Assembly (NCBI RefSeq): GCF_020037015.1
Contig: NZ_JAIQDE010000011.1
Span: 186,001 to 250,000 of the forward strand
DNA: 64,000 nucleotides
DNA from: Corallococcus sp. AS-1-6
GTDB taxonomy: Bacteria > Myxococcota > Myxococcia > Myxococcales > Myxococcaceae
Direction: 5' to 3'
Each line of letters begins with the position of its first letter. The stretch's first letter is position 1. This document shows positions 17,330 through 26,067 of this stretch, in pieces. The notes under the pieces were generated by a model. It was not told the DNA's origin. It searched no databases and saw nothing but the letters and a program-made list of their open reading frames with translations. Both the position numbers and the translations under genes were made by a program.

Positions 17330-18325
17330 TCACAGCGACGAGTACGCCGCCGCCGTGAACCCGCCGCAGGAGGTCCCTTCCTCCCCGTAGCCCTGGCGCG
17401 GGTCCAGGCTGACGCGGAAGTAGGTGCTGAGGAAGTGCGCGTCCCAGCACTCGTTCACCGTCGCCTCGCCCATCAGGTCGCCGCCCGACACCTTGACGTC
17501 CGAGCGCCCCGCCCCCGACGCCGTCCAGCGGCTCTTGATGCTCAGCTTCTCCTTCTTCAGGCGCGTCAGGTCTCCCAGGTCGATGTTCTTGTACGTCACG
17601 AAGTCGAAGTCGCCCCCCGCCGTGGGCGACGCCTGGAAGTGGTACTTCGCGTCCACGCGCTGGCCGGCGTCCTCCTCGTCACGCACCTGGTGGAAGTCCG
17701 CGTCCACCGTCACTTGCGACGTGGCGCTGGCGCGCGCGTAGCGGATGTCCGCCGTGCCCAGGTTGTCATCCGCGCCCGGCAGGGTGAACGCCGCGTCCCA
17801 GTCGATGAGCAGCTCTCCGGAGCCGAAGCCCCGCATGCGCTCTCCGTCCGCGTTCACCTCCACCGTCTGCGTGCCGGACAGCACCGCCCGGAACGCGCTG
17901 TCCTCCTCCGCCTTCGGCTTGCCCTCCAGCACCCAGGAGAACGACGCATCCCCCGACTTCGTCACCGTCAGGCGCCACGTCGTGAACTCCATCGGGCCCG
18001 TGCTCGGTCCCCACACGGCCTTGTCCGCTTCCAGCGTCGTCGGCGGGTACTTGGTGATCTGCTCGATGAGGTTCAGCACCCAGAGCGTGCCGCCGTTCAC
18101 CACCACCGTGGCCGCCACGGTGGCCTTGAAATAGTCAGCCGTCTGACCCTGGATGGCCGCCACGGACGGGCCCTCGGCCGTCAATCCCTGGCCGTTCTGC
18201 TTCGGCGCGTTCACCTCCATCATCTCCTTGGAGGGCAGGCCGTCCCGGAACGTCGCCTCGTCGGGCTGGCCCGCGTCGCAACCGGCGAACAACAGGGAGG
18301 CACACAGCAGGCTCTTGCGGAACAT
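17330..18325 (-). CDS. Lipoprotein A, first gene of the sigma/caspase operon
   Basis: This 331-residue protein has a lipoprotein signal (MFRKSLLCASLLFAGC, modified Cys16). The mature part is beta-rich with many short strands and no catalytic signature. It is paralogous to the last gene of the operon (13,270-14,235): both carry an early F-x-[DN]-x-LP, PPTT-x-E-x-D followed by VWGP, D-IRY, an SRWTASGAGR-like segment and a terminal ECWD-containing region. Two copies bracketing a sigma/anti-sigma/caspase set suggest that they are part of the sensory or effector envelope complex. The start at 18325 has AAAGGA upstream. A 186-bp divergent region with a perfect palindrome precedes it. Confidence 0.85.
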   Translation of the reverse strand: MFRKSLLCASLLFAGCDAGQPDEATFRDGLPSKEMMEVNAPKQNGQGLTAEGPSVAAIQGQTADYFKATVAATVVVNGGTLWVLNLIEQITKYPPTTLEADKAVWGPSTGPMEFTTWRLTVTKSGDASFSWVLEGKPKAEEDSAFRAVLSGTQTVEVNADGERMRGFGSGELLIDWDAAFTLPGADDNLGTADIRYARASATSQVTVDADFHQVRDEEDAGQRVDAKYHFQASPTAGGDFDFVTYKNIDLGDLTRLKKEKLSIKSRWTASGAGRSDVKVSGGDLMGEATVNECWDAHFLSTYFRVSLDPRQGYGEEGTSCGGFTAAAYSSL

Positions 18326-18447
18326 GGTCGGGGGTCCTTTCAGGGCCCGTCTCGTGCGGGCCGTGCGGCGGTGAACTCGCCCCTATGGACACAGGCCGGG
18401 CGAAAAACAGAAAAGGCGCTCGCTGGAGGCTGAAAAGGACAGTGAAA

Positions 18448-18459
18448 CCAAGCGCTTGG
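18448..18459. promoter_or_regulatory. Perfect 12-bp palindrome, possible operator
   Basis: CCAAGCGCTTGG lies between the divergent lipoprotein A gene and the nucleotidyltransferase gene. Its symmetry and position fit a dimeric repressor or activator site. No protein can be assigned. Confidence 0.35.
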
Positions 18460-18535
18460 CGTCTGGCTGCCTGCTCTCCGGGCACCCGCGCCCGCCTGCC
18501 CGACGGTTGAAATGGGCCATCCCTACCTTTCGCCC

Positions 18536-19393
18536 ATGGAAAAACGACACCCGAACCATCCCGGGGAGATGGGTACGGACGCCACGCTGGCCGAGCGGGA
18601 GCGTGCGCCGGACGAGATCAACGCCCGCGCCAGAGCCGTCGGTCTGCTCCATGAGGCCGGGGTGCCGTTCGTGGTGGGGGGGGCGTACGCCTACGCCACC
18701 TATACCGGCATCTACCGCGACACCAAGGACCTGGACCTGTTCCCGCGCAAGCAGGACGCCATCCGCGCCCTGGACGTGCTGGAGAAGGATGGCTGGCGCA
18801 CGGAACGGCCCGACGAGGTCTGGCTCTACAAGGCCTACAAGGGTGACTACTTCGTCGACTTCATCTTCTCCTCCGGCAACGGCGTGGCGACGGTGGACGA
18901 CGAGTGGTTCACCAACGCCAGGAAGGCCACCATCTTCGGCTACGAGTGCCTCATCGCGCCGGCCGAGGAGATGATCTGGTCCAAGGCCTTCGTCACCGAG
19001 CGCGAGCGCTATGACGGCGCGGACATCAACCACCTCATCCTCAAGGCGGGGCGGGAGATGGACTGGGACCGCATCCTCCGGCGCTTCGACCGCTACTGGG
19101 AGGTGCTGCTCAGCCACCTGATGATGTTCCGCTTCGCGTACCCCAGCGAGCGCGACATCGTGCCCAACTACGTGATGACGGAGCTGATGAGCCGCACGCT
19201 CCAGACGGTGCGCGACGGCAGTTGGGACGAGAAGCTGTGCCGGGGCAACCTGGTGTCCAAGGTGAACTACCACGTGGACATCCACCACTGGGGCTTTGGG
19301 GACGGCAGGGCGTGGGACGAACAGGACAGACCCGAGGGGGAGAGCCGTGGCGCGAGATCCGAGCTCGAAGATTCGGCTGGCAGCGGTCGGTGA
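18536..19393 (+). CDS. Nucleotidyltransferase-fold protein
   Basis: A protein of about 285 residues with the core of the minimal nucleotidyltransferase superfamily: a hydrophobic strand and glycine pair VPFVVGGAYAY (GG at 48-49) followed by KDLDLF (D65, D67), the metal-binding Asp pair. The third acidic residue probably lies in DYFVDFIF. Such proteins transfer a nucleotide to protein, RNA or a small molecule; the target is unknown. The start is ambiguous: ATG 18536 is used, ATG 18512 is in frame, and neither has a good ribosome site. The 3' end overlaps the metallophosphoesterase by 47 bp, so the two are translationally linked. Confidence 0.8.
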   Translation: MEKRHPNHPGEMGTDATLAERERAPDEINARARAVGLLHEAGVPFVVGGAYAYATYTGIYRDTKDLDLFPRKQDAIRALDVLEKDGWRTERPDEVWLYKAYKGDYFVDFIFSSGNGVATVDDEWFTNARKATIFGYECLIAPAEEMIWSKAFVTERERYDGADINHLILKAGREMDWDRILRRFDRYWEVLLSHLMMFRFAYPSERDIVPNYVMTELMSRTLQTVRDGSWDEKLCRGNLVSKVNYHVDIHHWGFGDGRAWDEQDRPEGESRGARSELEDSAGSGR

Positions 19394-20081
19394 CCTGCAC
19401 TGCCGCGAGGACCAGCACGGGCGCTTCCGTCAGCTCGTCAAACAGGTGAATGCCTCCGCGGACGTGCTGCTCCTGTGCGGGGATTTGACGGACCGCGGGA
19501 TGATTGAAGAGGGCAAGGTGCTGGCCGAGGAGCTCTCGGCCTTGCGCGTCCCGTGCGCCGCGGTGCTGGGCAACCACGACTACGAGCACGGGCAGGTGAA
19601 GGACATCTGCGCGGAGCTCTCCAAGGTCGGTGTGCACATCCTCGACGGGGACCACTTCATCTTCGAGAAGGTGCTGGGCGTCGCGGGGGTGAAGGGCTTC
19701 GGGGGCGGCTTCGGCAACGCGACGTTGCAGGCGTTCGGCGAGGGCCAGACGAAGTCCTTCGTGCAGGAGGCCGTCACGGAGTCGCTCAAGCTGGAGGCCG
19801 CGCTCAGCCACCTGGACACGCCCAAGAAGGTCGTGATCATGCACTACGCCCCCATCCCGGAGACGCTGGAGGGGGAGAACATCGAGATCCGTCCCTTCCT
19901 GGGGACGAGCCGCCTGTCGATGCCCATCGACCACTACGGCGCGGCCTACGTCTTCCACGGCCACGCGCACCACGGCGCGCTCGAGGGGAAGACGAAGAGC
20001 GGCATCCCGGTGTTCAACGTCGCCATGCCGCTGCTCACCCGGTTCACGCCCGAGCAGCGCTTCGCCCTGATGGAGGTGTAG
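19347..20081 (+). CDS. Calcineurin-like metallophosphoesterase
   Basis: A 244-residue cytoplasmic enzyme with the full set of dinuclear metal motifs in order: GDLH (15-18), GDLTDRG (45-51), GNHDYE (75-80), an HYAP histidine and GHAHHG. It would hydrolyse a phosphomonoester or phosphodiester using two metal ions. GTG 19347 was chosen because GGGGGAGAG precedes it at the right distance; the upstream open frame overlaps the coding part of the previous gene. Pairing with a nucleotidyltransferase suggests opposing addition and removal of a nucleotide group, which is inference. Its stop is 7 bp from the convergent DUF4340 stop. Confidence 0.9.
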   Translation: MARDPSSKIRLAAVGDLHCREDQHGRFRQLVKQVNASADVLLLCGDLTDRGMIEEGKVLAEELSALRVPCAAVLGNHDYEHGQVKDICAELSKVGVHILDGDHFIFEKVLGVAGVKGFGGGFGNATLQAFGEGQTKSFVQEAVTESLKLEAALSHLDTPKKVVIMHYAPIPETLEGENIEIRPFLGTSRLSMPIDHYGAAYVFHGHAHHGALEGKTKSGIPVFNVAMPLLTRFTPEQRFALMEV

Positions 20082-20088
20082 CGCGGGT

Positions 20089-21549
20089 TCAGGGCGCGGG
20101 AGCCCCGCCGTCCGCAGCTTCGGGCGGCGCCTCCTGGAGGTCCGCGGCGCGCGTGGGCAGGTCCGCCACCGCGCCCATGGACACCTCCACCAGGTCCGGC
20201 CCGGAGCCCCGGGCGTAGAGCCGGTCCTCCGTGTCCGGCACGGCGTCACCCAGCCACAGCCGCGCCAGCTCGCGTCCGTCCGCGTCGCGCAGCACGACGC
20301 TCCGGGACGCGTCGCTGATGCCGTAGCGCTCCCAGTGCTTCACCTTCGCCTCGCCGAACGCGGCGGCCTTCAGCGCCTCCAGCCGGCCCAGCAGCTTCAC
20401 CACGCGGAAGTGCAGCGCGCGTCCGCCGCCAGGGCCCTCCACCTGCCACGCATCGCCGCTGCCCGCGCCGCGCGTCACCACCACGGGCGCGGCCTTGCCG
20501 CCGGGGAGGAACTCCAGGCGCCGCACGTCGTCGCGCGGGAACGACAGCACCCGCCGGTCCCTCAACTCCTGCGCGCCCACGTCCAGCGTCGTCAGCGCGC
20601 GGGGCTCCACCTCCGCCAGCGTGGACCGGGAGCCCTGTTCGCGCAGCGCATGGACGACGGTCGCGCCGTCGCGGGTCACCTGCGCCAGCCGGACGCGGAT
20701 GGGCTCACCGGAGGCCGGCACGAAGCGCGCGTCCACGACGGGCGTGTCCAGCCCCAGGGCCTTGCGCAGGGCGGCGGTGTCCTCGGGGAAGGACAGGGCC
20801 TGCTGGCCCTCGAAGGCCTTGAGCAGGTCCGTCAGCCGGCTGGCGTTCGCGCGGGTGGGCTCCGGCTTCTCCATCCGCCACGACTTGCCGTCCGCCTCGC
20901 GCGTCAGCGTGTACGCGTGGTCCTTCGCCTTCACTTCGATGGACTGGAGCGACGCGAGGTCCAGCGGGCCCAGGAACTCCTTGGCGCGCAGCTCGAAGGG
21001 GCCCTTGTCCAGCGAGTACCGCACGGCCCCGTCGGCCGCGTACACGGTCGCGTCGCCTTCACGGCGCACGTAGACGGAGCCATCGAAGGGGTTCTCATCG
21101 CCACCGGCCAGCGTCACGGTGCGCTGGCGGGACGGATCCTCCGCGCCTTCTCCGTTGGCATCCGGCAGGAAGGCCCGCGCCGTGACGGTGAACGACGGGG
21201 ACGTGAGCCCGTACTTCCTCAGGTCCGCGTCCGTCGGCGAGGCGTTCACCGTGGCCTTGAACTTCGCCGAGGTGAGCTGCTGCACCAGGGCCTCCACCGC
21301 GTACGGATCCGCCTTCGCCTCCACGGGAGAGACGAGCCGCCAGCCCTCCGGCGTCCGCGCCAGCTCCGTGGTGGCGCCGCGAGCCTTCACCGTCAGGTGC
21401 GTGAAGACGGGCGCCGGGGCCGGAGCCGCGCCACGCCGTGGCTCGGCGGGCTCCGTCGCGAAGAGCTTCGGCGGGGCAGGGGGCTTCTCCGCGTCGCGCG
21501 AGCAGCCCAGCGCCAACAACCCCAGCATCACGGCGGTGCAGGTCCTCAC
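20089..21549 (-). CDS. DUF4340 lipoprotein of the ABC operon
   Basis: A 486-residue lipoprotein. GTG 21549 overlaps the GldG-type stop as GTGA and is followed by the signal core VMLGLLALGC. The mature protein shows the repeated DUF4340 pattern: a strand such as THLTVKARGATTELARTPEG followed by W-R-[LM] and a helix like VEALVQQLTSAKF, seen again at KAKDHAYTLTREADGKSWRM and later at RRLEFLPGGKAAPVVVTRG. DUF4340 proteins commonly sit downstream of GldG/ABC-2 genes and are thought to act outside the inner membrane with that exporter. No catalytic residues are evident. Confidence 0.88.
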   Translation of the reverse strand: MRTCTAVMLGLLALGCSRDAEKPPAPPKLFATEPAEPRRGAAPAPAPVFTHLTVKARGATTELARTPEGWRLVSPVEAKADPYAVEALVQQLTSAKFKATVNASPTDADLRKYGLTSPSFTVTARAFLPDANGEGAEDPSRQRTVTLAGGDENPFDGSVYVRREGDATVYAADGAVRYSLDKGPFELRAKEFLGPLDLASLQSIEVKAKDHAYTLTREADGKSWRMEKPEPTRANASRLTDLLKAFEGQQALSFPEDTAALRKALGLDTPVVDARFVPASGEPIRVRLAQVTRDGATVVHALREQGSRSTLAEVEPRALTTLDVGAQELRDRRVLSFPRDDVRRLEFLPGGKAAPVVVTRGAGSGDAWQVEGPGGGRALHFRVVKLLGRLEALKAAAFGEAKVKHWERYGISDASRSVVLRDADGRELARLWLGDAVPDTEDRLYARGSGPDLVEVSMGAVADLPTRAADLQEAPPEAADGGAPAP

Positions 21550-23105
21550 CGGTTCCTCCGAGACAGCCAGACCGCGAGCCCCACGCCCAGCAGCGACAGG
21601 GGCAGCAGGTCGGTGGACACGAAGCGCAGGGTCCGCATCTGGTCCGCGCCGAGCTCCAGGGTGGACGTCTCCCGGTCCGGAGGCCGCAGGGTGACCTTCT
21701 CCGCCTGATGGGACGCCCAGCCCAGGGCGTTCATCACCAGGTTGCGGTTCGCCTCGTAGCCCCAGTTCGGATCCAGCAGCAGCTCCGAGTCCCCCACGGC
21801 CACCAGCCGCGCCTCGTCGTAGCGCTTGTGCTCCGCCGCGCGCGTGTCCCGGGACGCGGCGGCCACCAGCGTGAGCTGCCCCATCTTCTCGCCGCTGGAG
21901 GGCGTGGTGTCCTCCAGGGGGCGCGACTCCACCCACGCATAGGGGGAGCTCAGCAGCACGGGCTCCACCGTCACGCCGGGCAGCAGGAAGCCCTCGCGGA
22001 CGAGCGTGAAGCTGCGCGGCGTGGGGAGCTGGATGTTGAAGCCGCGCTCCTGCAACGGACGCGTGATGGGGTGCTTGCCGTAGAAGTTCGACACCAGGAC
22101 GAACGGGTTGCCCGAGTTGAATTGCGGATCCGCCGCCACGCCGTCGTCCACCTGCACGCCGTAGTCCGCGAGGAACAGGCCCAGCCCGTCGTCCGTGTTC
22201 GCGTCGGTGAAGTAGAGCAGCCGGCCGCCTTCACCCAGGTAGGTGCGCAGCGCCGCCACCTCCGGCGACGTGTACGCCTGCTTCGCGCCCGCGATGATCA
22301 ACAGGCCCGCGTCGCGAGGCACCTCCTGACGGCCCAGGAGGTTGAGCGGCTCGGGGCGGTAGCCCTCGCGCAGCAACTGGCGCCGCAGCTCCGTCAGCCC
22401 CTCACCGGGCGTCTCCAGGGACCACTCGCCGTGGCCTTCGAGGACGTACACCTTCTGCTCGCCCGTCGCGCTCAACTGGAGCAGGGCGTTGGTCAGCTCC
22501 TGCTCGGCGGGGACGGGCAGGGTGGTGTGGGGCGCGGCGTCGCCTTCTCCGCGGGAGACCACGACCAGCGTCTGCCCGTCCTTGAGCTGGTACTTCGCGG
22601 CCAGGGACGGGTCGCGGCGCGGATCCACGAAGGCGTAGTCGAAGGCCTCTGGCGCCGCTTCGTGGTAGCGCCGGAACAGCTCCTCCAGCTCCCCATAGGA
22701 CGGATGCGTGGGCGGGATGAGCGCCAGTGCGTGCGCCTTCTCCTTCAGCCCCGCCAGCGTCTGCACCGTCTGCGGCGCGAGCGAGAAGATGCGCGCCTGC
22801 GTCAAGTCCCACCGCCGGTTCTCGCGGAACGCGAGCACGTTGAGCGCCACCAGCGCGCCCAGCACCGCCAGCGCGGTGAGCACGGAGGACGCGAGGAACC
22901 GCCCCGTGCGGCGGGTGCCCGCGCGCCCCAGCTCCTGCCGGTGCGTGACGACGTAGGCCGCGAGCATCGCCGCGCCCAGCACCGCCTTGCCCGCGGCGAG
23001 CGCCACGCTGCCGGAGGTGAGGAACAGCGTGAAGGGGCTGGACGCGAGCAGCAGCAGGCCGAAGGCCCCCAGCACCCGGGTGACGTGGGTCGCTCTCATG
23101 GTCAT
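21546..23105 (-). CDS. GldG-type ABC auxiliary membrane protein
   Basis: A 519-residue inner-membrane protein with two or three N-terminal helices (about 10-95), a large extracytoplasmic domain and a C-terminal anchor ([20 protein letters not shown]). The domain has typical GldG/DUF4350 segments: a helix-strand pair near [47 protein letters not shown] and [13 protein letters not shown]. In Bacteroidetes GldG works with the ABC proteins GldA and GldF in gliding; elsewhere the set is a general exporter of unknown substrate. ATG 23105 overlaps the permease stop as ATGA. Confidence 0.9.
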   Translation of the reverse strand: MTMRATHVTRVLGAFGLLLLASSPFTLFLTSGSVALAAGKAVLGAAMLAAYVVTHRQELGRAGTRRTGRFLASSVLTALAVLGALVALNVLAFRENRRWDLTQARIFSLAPQTVQTLAGLKEKAHALALIPPTHPSYGELEELFRRYHEAAPEAFDYAFVDPRRDPSLAAKYQLKDGQTLVVVSRGEGDAAPHTTLPVPAEQELTNALLQLSATGEQKVYVLEGHGEWSLETPGEGLTELRRQLLREGYRPEPLNLLGRQEVPRDAGLLIIAGAKQAYTSPEVAALRTYLGEGGRLLYFTDANTDDGLGLFLADYGVQVDDGVAADPQFNSGNPFVLVSNFYGKHPITRPLQERGFNIQLPTPRSFTLVREGFLLPGVTVEPVLLSSPYAWVESRPLEDTTPSSGEKMGQLTLVAAASRDTRAAEHKRYDEARLVAVGDSELLLDPNWGYEANRNLVMNALGWASHQAEKVTLRPPDRETSTLELGADQMRTLRFVSTDLLPLSLLGVGLAVWLSRRNR

Positions 23106-23905
23106 GCGTAGCGCTGCGCTTCCACCGCGCGGTGGGTGAGCAGCAGCGAGAACAGGATGACGGACGCGAAGAACACCAGCGCCTGCACCTCCAGGACGCC
23201 CTGGATCATCCCCTGCAACTGCGTGTCGAAGGACAGGTAGTTCAGGAACGAGCGCAGCGGCTCCGCGGTGGACTGGGCCACGCCCCGCAGGAGCATCCAC
23301 GGCAGCAGCACGGAGAAGGTGAGGAACGCCGCCAGCATCTGGCTCTCCGTCAGCGCGGAGATGAACAGCCCCACCGCCATGCACGTCGCGCCCCACAGCA
23401 GCACCGCGCCGTAGCCCAGCAGCACCGTGGGCCACTCCAGCGCGGAGCCCGACGGGCCCGTGCCCACCACGGACAGCAGCACCGGGAACACCAGCGTCAG
23501 CCCCAGCGTGACGAAGATGAGGCCCAGGCCGCCCAGGTACTTGCCCAGCACGATGTCCACCGGCCGCACCGGCGTCGTGAGCAGCAGCGCGAACGTCTTC
23601 TGGCGCTTCTCCTCCGCGAACAGCCGCATGGACAGGAAGGGCGCGACGAAGAGCGTGAGGATCAACACCACGCCCCACAACTGCACCACCACGCCGTCCG
23701 TGAGGTTGCGGTAGACGATGGAGTCCGGCGGCAGCTTGCTCCAGCCGTGCTCGCGCGCCAGGGACTGCACCTGCTGGAACTGCTCCAGCAGGCTGACGAA
23801 GAAGAACGACGAGAGCGCCGCCATCGCCGTGAACACGGCGTAGGCCCACGGGGTGGTGAAGGCGACGGCCAGCTCCTTGCGGGCAATGGCCAGGGCAGTG
23901 CGCAT
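23102..23905 (-). CDS. ABC-2 type permease (GldF-like)
   Basis: A 267-residue inner-membrane permease with about six helices: one near the N-terminus after the cytoplasmic [16 protein letters not shown], then [20 protein letters not shown], and helices through residue about 255. The segment [20 protein letters not shown] is the coupling-helix region typical of ABC-2/GldF permeases. It pairs with the ATPase encoded 18 bp upstream. The substrate is unknown. The start at 23905 is clear, and the stop overlaps the GldG-type start. Confidence 0.92.
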   Translation of the reverse strand: MRTALAIARKELAVAFTTPWAYAVFTAMAALSSFFFVSLLEQFQQVQSLAREHGWSKLPPDSIVYRNLTDGVVVQLWGVVLILTLFVAPFLSMRLFAEEKRQKTFALLLTTPVRPVDIVLGKYLGGLGLIFVTLGLTLVFPVLLSVVGTGPSGSALEWPTVLLGYGAVLLWGATCMAVGLFISALTESQMLAAFLTFSVLLPWMLLRGVAQSTAEPLRSFLNYLSFDTQLQGMIQGVLEVQALVFFASVILFSLLLTHRAVEAQRYA

Positions 23906-23923
23906 GCGCTTGGGGGTTCCTGT

Positions 23924-24667
23924 TCAGGCGGCGGTCAGCTTGATGAAGACTTCTTCCAACGACGCGTGCTCGGCCTGTCCGTGGGCCTTCGCCAACCGGT
24001 CGATGGCGTCATGGGCCACCACGCGGCCCTGGTGGAGGATGAGGACCTTCTCGCACGTCACCGTGACCTCCGGGAGGATGTGCGTGGACAACAGCACCGT
24101 GTGCTTCCCGGAGAGGCCGCGGATCAACGCGCGCAGGTCCGCGCGCTGCGCGGGGTCCAGGCCTTCGGTGGGCTCGTCCAGGATGAGCACCGGCGGCGAA
24201 CCGATGAGCGCCTGCGCGATGCCCACGCGCTGCTGGTAGCCCTTGGACAGGTTCTGGAGCACGCGGCCCATCACGTCGCTCACCCCGGTGAGCCCCGCCA
24301 CCCGCTCCACCTCCGCCTTCACCGCGCGGCCGGGCACCTGCTTGAGCGCCGCGACGAACGCCAGGTAGCCGTGCACCGTCAGCTCCGGGTACAAGGGCGG
24401 CGTCTCCGGCAGGTAGCCGATGCGCCGTTTGACCTCCATGGGGTGCGTGGCCACGTCGAAGCCCGCCACCCTGGCGCTGCCCTCGGAGGGGGGCAGGAAG
24501 CCGGTGAGGATCTTCATCGTGGTGGACTTGCCCGCGCCGTTGGGGCCCAGGAAGCCCAGCAGCTCCCCCTCACCGACCGTGAAGGACAGGTCCTCGATGG
24601 CCACGCGATCGCGGTAGCGCCGGGTGAGGTTGCGCACCTCGATGATGGGCTTCTCGGTGATTGGCAT
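23924..24667 (-). CDS. ABC transporter ATPase (GldA-like)
   Basis: A 247-residue ATP-binding subunit with Walker A (GPNGAGKST), Q-loop region ([13 protein letters not shown]), signature [11 protein letters not shown], Walker [12 protein letters not shown] and the switch histidine in LLSTHIL. It would energise the GldF-like permease. It is the first gene of a four-gene minus-strand operon. Its start at 24667 is only 42 bp from the divergent aspartate kinase start, and the kinase -35 box overlaps its first codon. Confidence 0.96.
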   Translation of the reverse strand: MPITEKPIIEVRNLTRRYRDRVAIEDLSFTVGEGELLGFLGPNGAGKSTTMKILTGFLPPSEGSARVAGFDVATHPMEVKRRIGYLPETPPLYPELTVHGYLAFVAALKQVPGRAVKAEVERVAGLTGVSDVMGRVLQNLSKGYQQRVGIAQALIGSPPVLILDEPTEGLDPAQRADLRALIRGLSGKHTVLLSTHILPEVTVTCEKVLILHQGRVVAHDAIDRLAKAHGQAEHASLEEVFIKLTAA

Positions 24668-24689
24668 GCGCGGGGGCGAACTCTACACT
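24661..24689 (+). promoter_or_regulatory. Predicted promoter of the aspartate kinase gene
   Basis: TTGGCA (24661-24666), a 17-bp spacer and TACACT (24684-24689) lie 21 bp before the kinase start. The -35 overlaps the start codon of the divergent ABC ATPase gene, so the two transcription units may interfere with each other. Confidence 0.6.
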
Positions 24690-24709
24690 GCCCGGGAAGC
24701 GAGGCGTGG

Positions 24710-25903
24710 ATGCCAATCGTGGTGCAGAAGTACGGCGGCTCATCGGTCGCTGACGCGGAGAAGCTCGGCAAGGTCGCTCGGCGCGTGAAGCAGAAGCGGG
24801 ACGCGGGCTATCAGGTGGTCGTCGTCGTGAGCGCCATGGGCGACACCACGGATGACCTGCTGTCGCTTGCCAAGAGCGTGTCCCAGGACCCGCCCCGGCG
24901 CGAACTGGACATGCTCCTCACCTGTGGCGAGCGCATCTCCATGGCGCTCCTGTCCATGGCGCTCCAGGAGCAGGGCGTCCCGGCCATCAGCTTCACCGGC
25001 AGCCAGAGCGGCATCATCACCAACGACGCCCACGCCCAGGCGCGCATCGTGGAGGTGCGGCCCTACCGCATCCAGGACGAGCTCGCGCACGGCAAGGTCG
25101 TCATCGTCGCGGGCTACCAGGGCGTCTCCTACAAGAAGGAGGTCACGACGCTGGGGCGCGGCGGCTCGGACACCACCGCGGTCGCGCTGGCGGCGGCGCT
25201 GGACGCGGAGGCGTGCGAAATCTACTCGGACGTGGACGGCGTCTTCAGCGCGGACCCGCGCGTGGTGCCGGACGCGCGCAAGCTGGAGTCGCTGAGCTAC
25301 GACGAGATGCAGGAGCTGGCGAGCGCCGGCGCCAAGGTGCTCAACGCCCAGGCCGTGGAGTGGGCCAAGGCGCGCGGCATCACCATCCTCGCGCGCACCG
25401 CGCACGGCCAGGGCACCGGCACCAGCGTGCAGGAGCTCGCCGTGCCCACCGACAGCCGCGTGAAGGGCGTGACGGCGGACGCGGAGATGGCCGTGCTCGT
25501 CGCGCACGCCAGCGTGCCCCTCCAGGAGCTGCTGGAGTTCCTGGACGCGCGCGCCGTCCGAGGCCGCACGCTCGCCCATGACGGGCTGCCGGGCGCGCCG
25601 GGGCGCACGTACCTCGCGGTGCCGCTCGCGGACATCCACGGCCCGGAGGCCCTCCGGCGCGAGCTGGCCACGCGCTTCGGCGCGGGCGTGGACTGGCAGG
25701 ACGGCTGGGGCACGGTCACCTGTGTGGGCGTGGGCCTCAACGCGGACTGGGTGCCGCTGCGCAAGGCCCTCTCCGCCGCGGAAGCCCTGTCCGCCCGGGT
25801 CCATGCGGTGAGCACCTCGCCTCTTCAGGTGACCCTCCTGGTGGACAAGGCGCACCTGAAGACCCTCACGGCCCGGTTGCACCGCGAACTGCTCGGTAGC
25901 TGA
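24710..25903 (+). CDS. lysC: Aspartate kinase
   Basis: A 397-residue enzyme catalysing ATP-dependent phosphorylation of aspartate, the first step to lysine, threonine, methionine and diaminopimelate. The N-terminal kinase signature [11 protein letters not shown] is followed by [42 protein letters not shown] and [19 protein letters not shown]-terminal ACT-type regulatory domains (about 250-397) suggest feedback control. ACT sequences are more divergent than in model species (a [18 protein letters not shown] insert), so the effector cannot be named. ATG 24710 follows GAGGCGTGG. The frame is open far upstream but antisense to the ABC genes. Confidence 0.96.
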   Translation: MPIVVQKYGGSSVADAEKLGKVARRVKQKRDAGYQVVVVVSAMGDTTDDLLSLAKSVSQDPPRRELDMLLTCGERISMALLSMALQEQGVPAISFTGSQSGIITNDAHAQARIVEVRPYRIQDELAHGKVVIVAGYQGVSYKKEVTTLGRGGSDTTAVALAAALDAEACEIYSDVDGVFSADPRVVPDARKLESLSYDEMQELASAGAKVLNAQAVEWAKARGITILARTAHGQGTGTSVQELAVPTDSRVKGVTADAEMAVLVAHASVPLQELLEFLDARAVRGRTLAHDGLPGAPGRTYLAVPLADIHGPEALRRELATRFGAGVDWQDGWGTVTCVGVGLNADWVPLRKALSAAEALSARVHAVSTSPLQVTLLVDKAHLKTLTARLHRELLGS

Positions 25904-26067
25904 CACGCTCCTCGCCCTCGCAACCCGCGTTGATCCGAGGATTTACGTGCTGTCCCTGGGGACGACCCGACATCCGCTGTCGAACTTCCTTTCCCAATAG
26001 GGGCAGGGTGCTTCCCTCTGAGAACCTGATGCCTACCCTCTCCCCCTGAATACCTTGGAGGGGCGGC

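Noticed and set aside
23132-24709. Upstream extension of the aspartate kinase frame
   Set aside because: It is antisense to the ABC genes, has no coding character, and the kinase family begins at ATG 24710, which has its own promoter and ribosome site.
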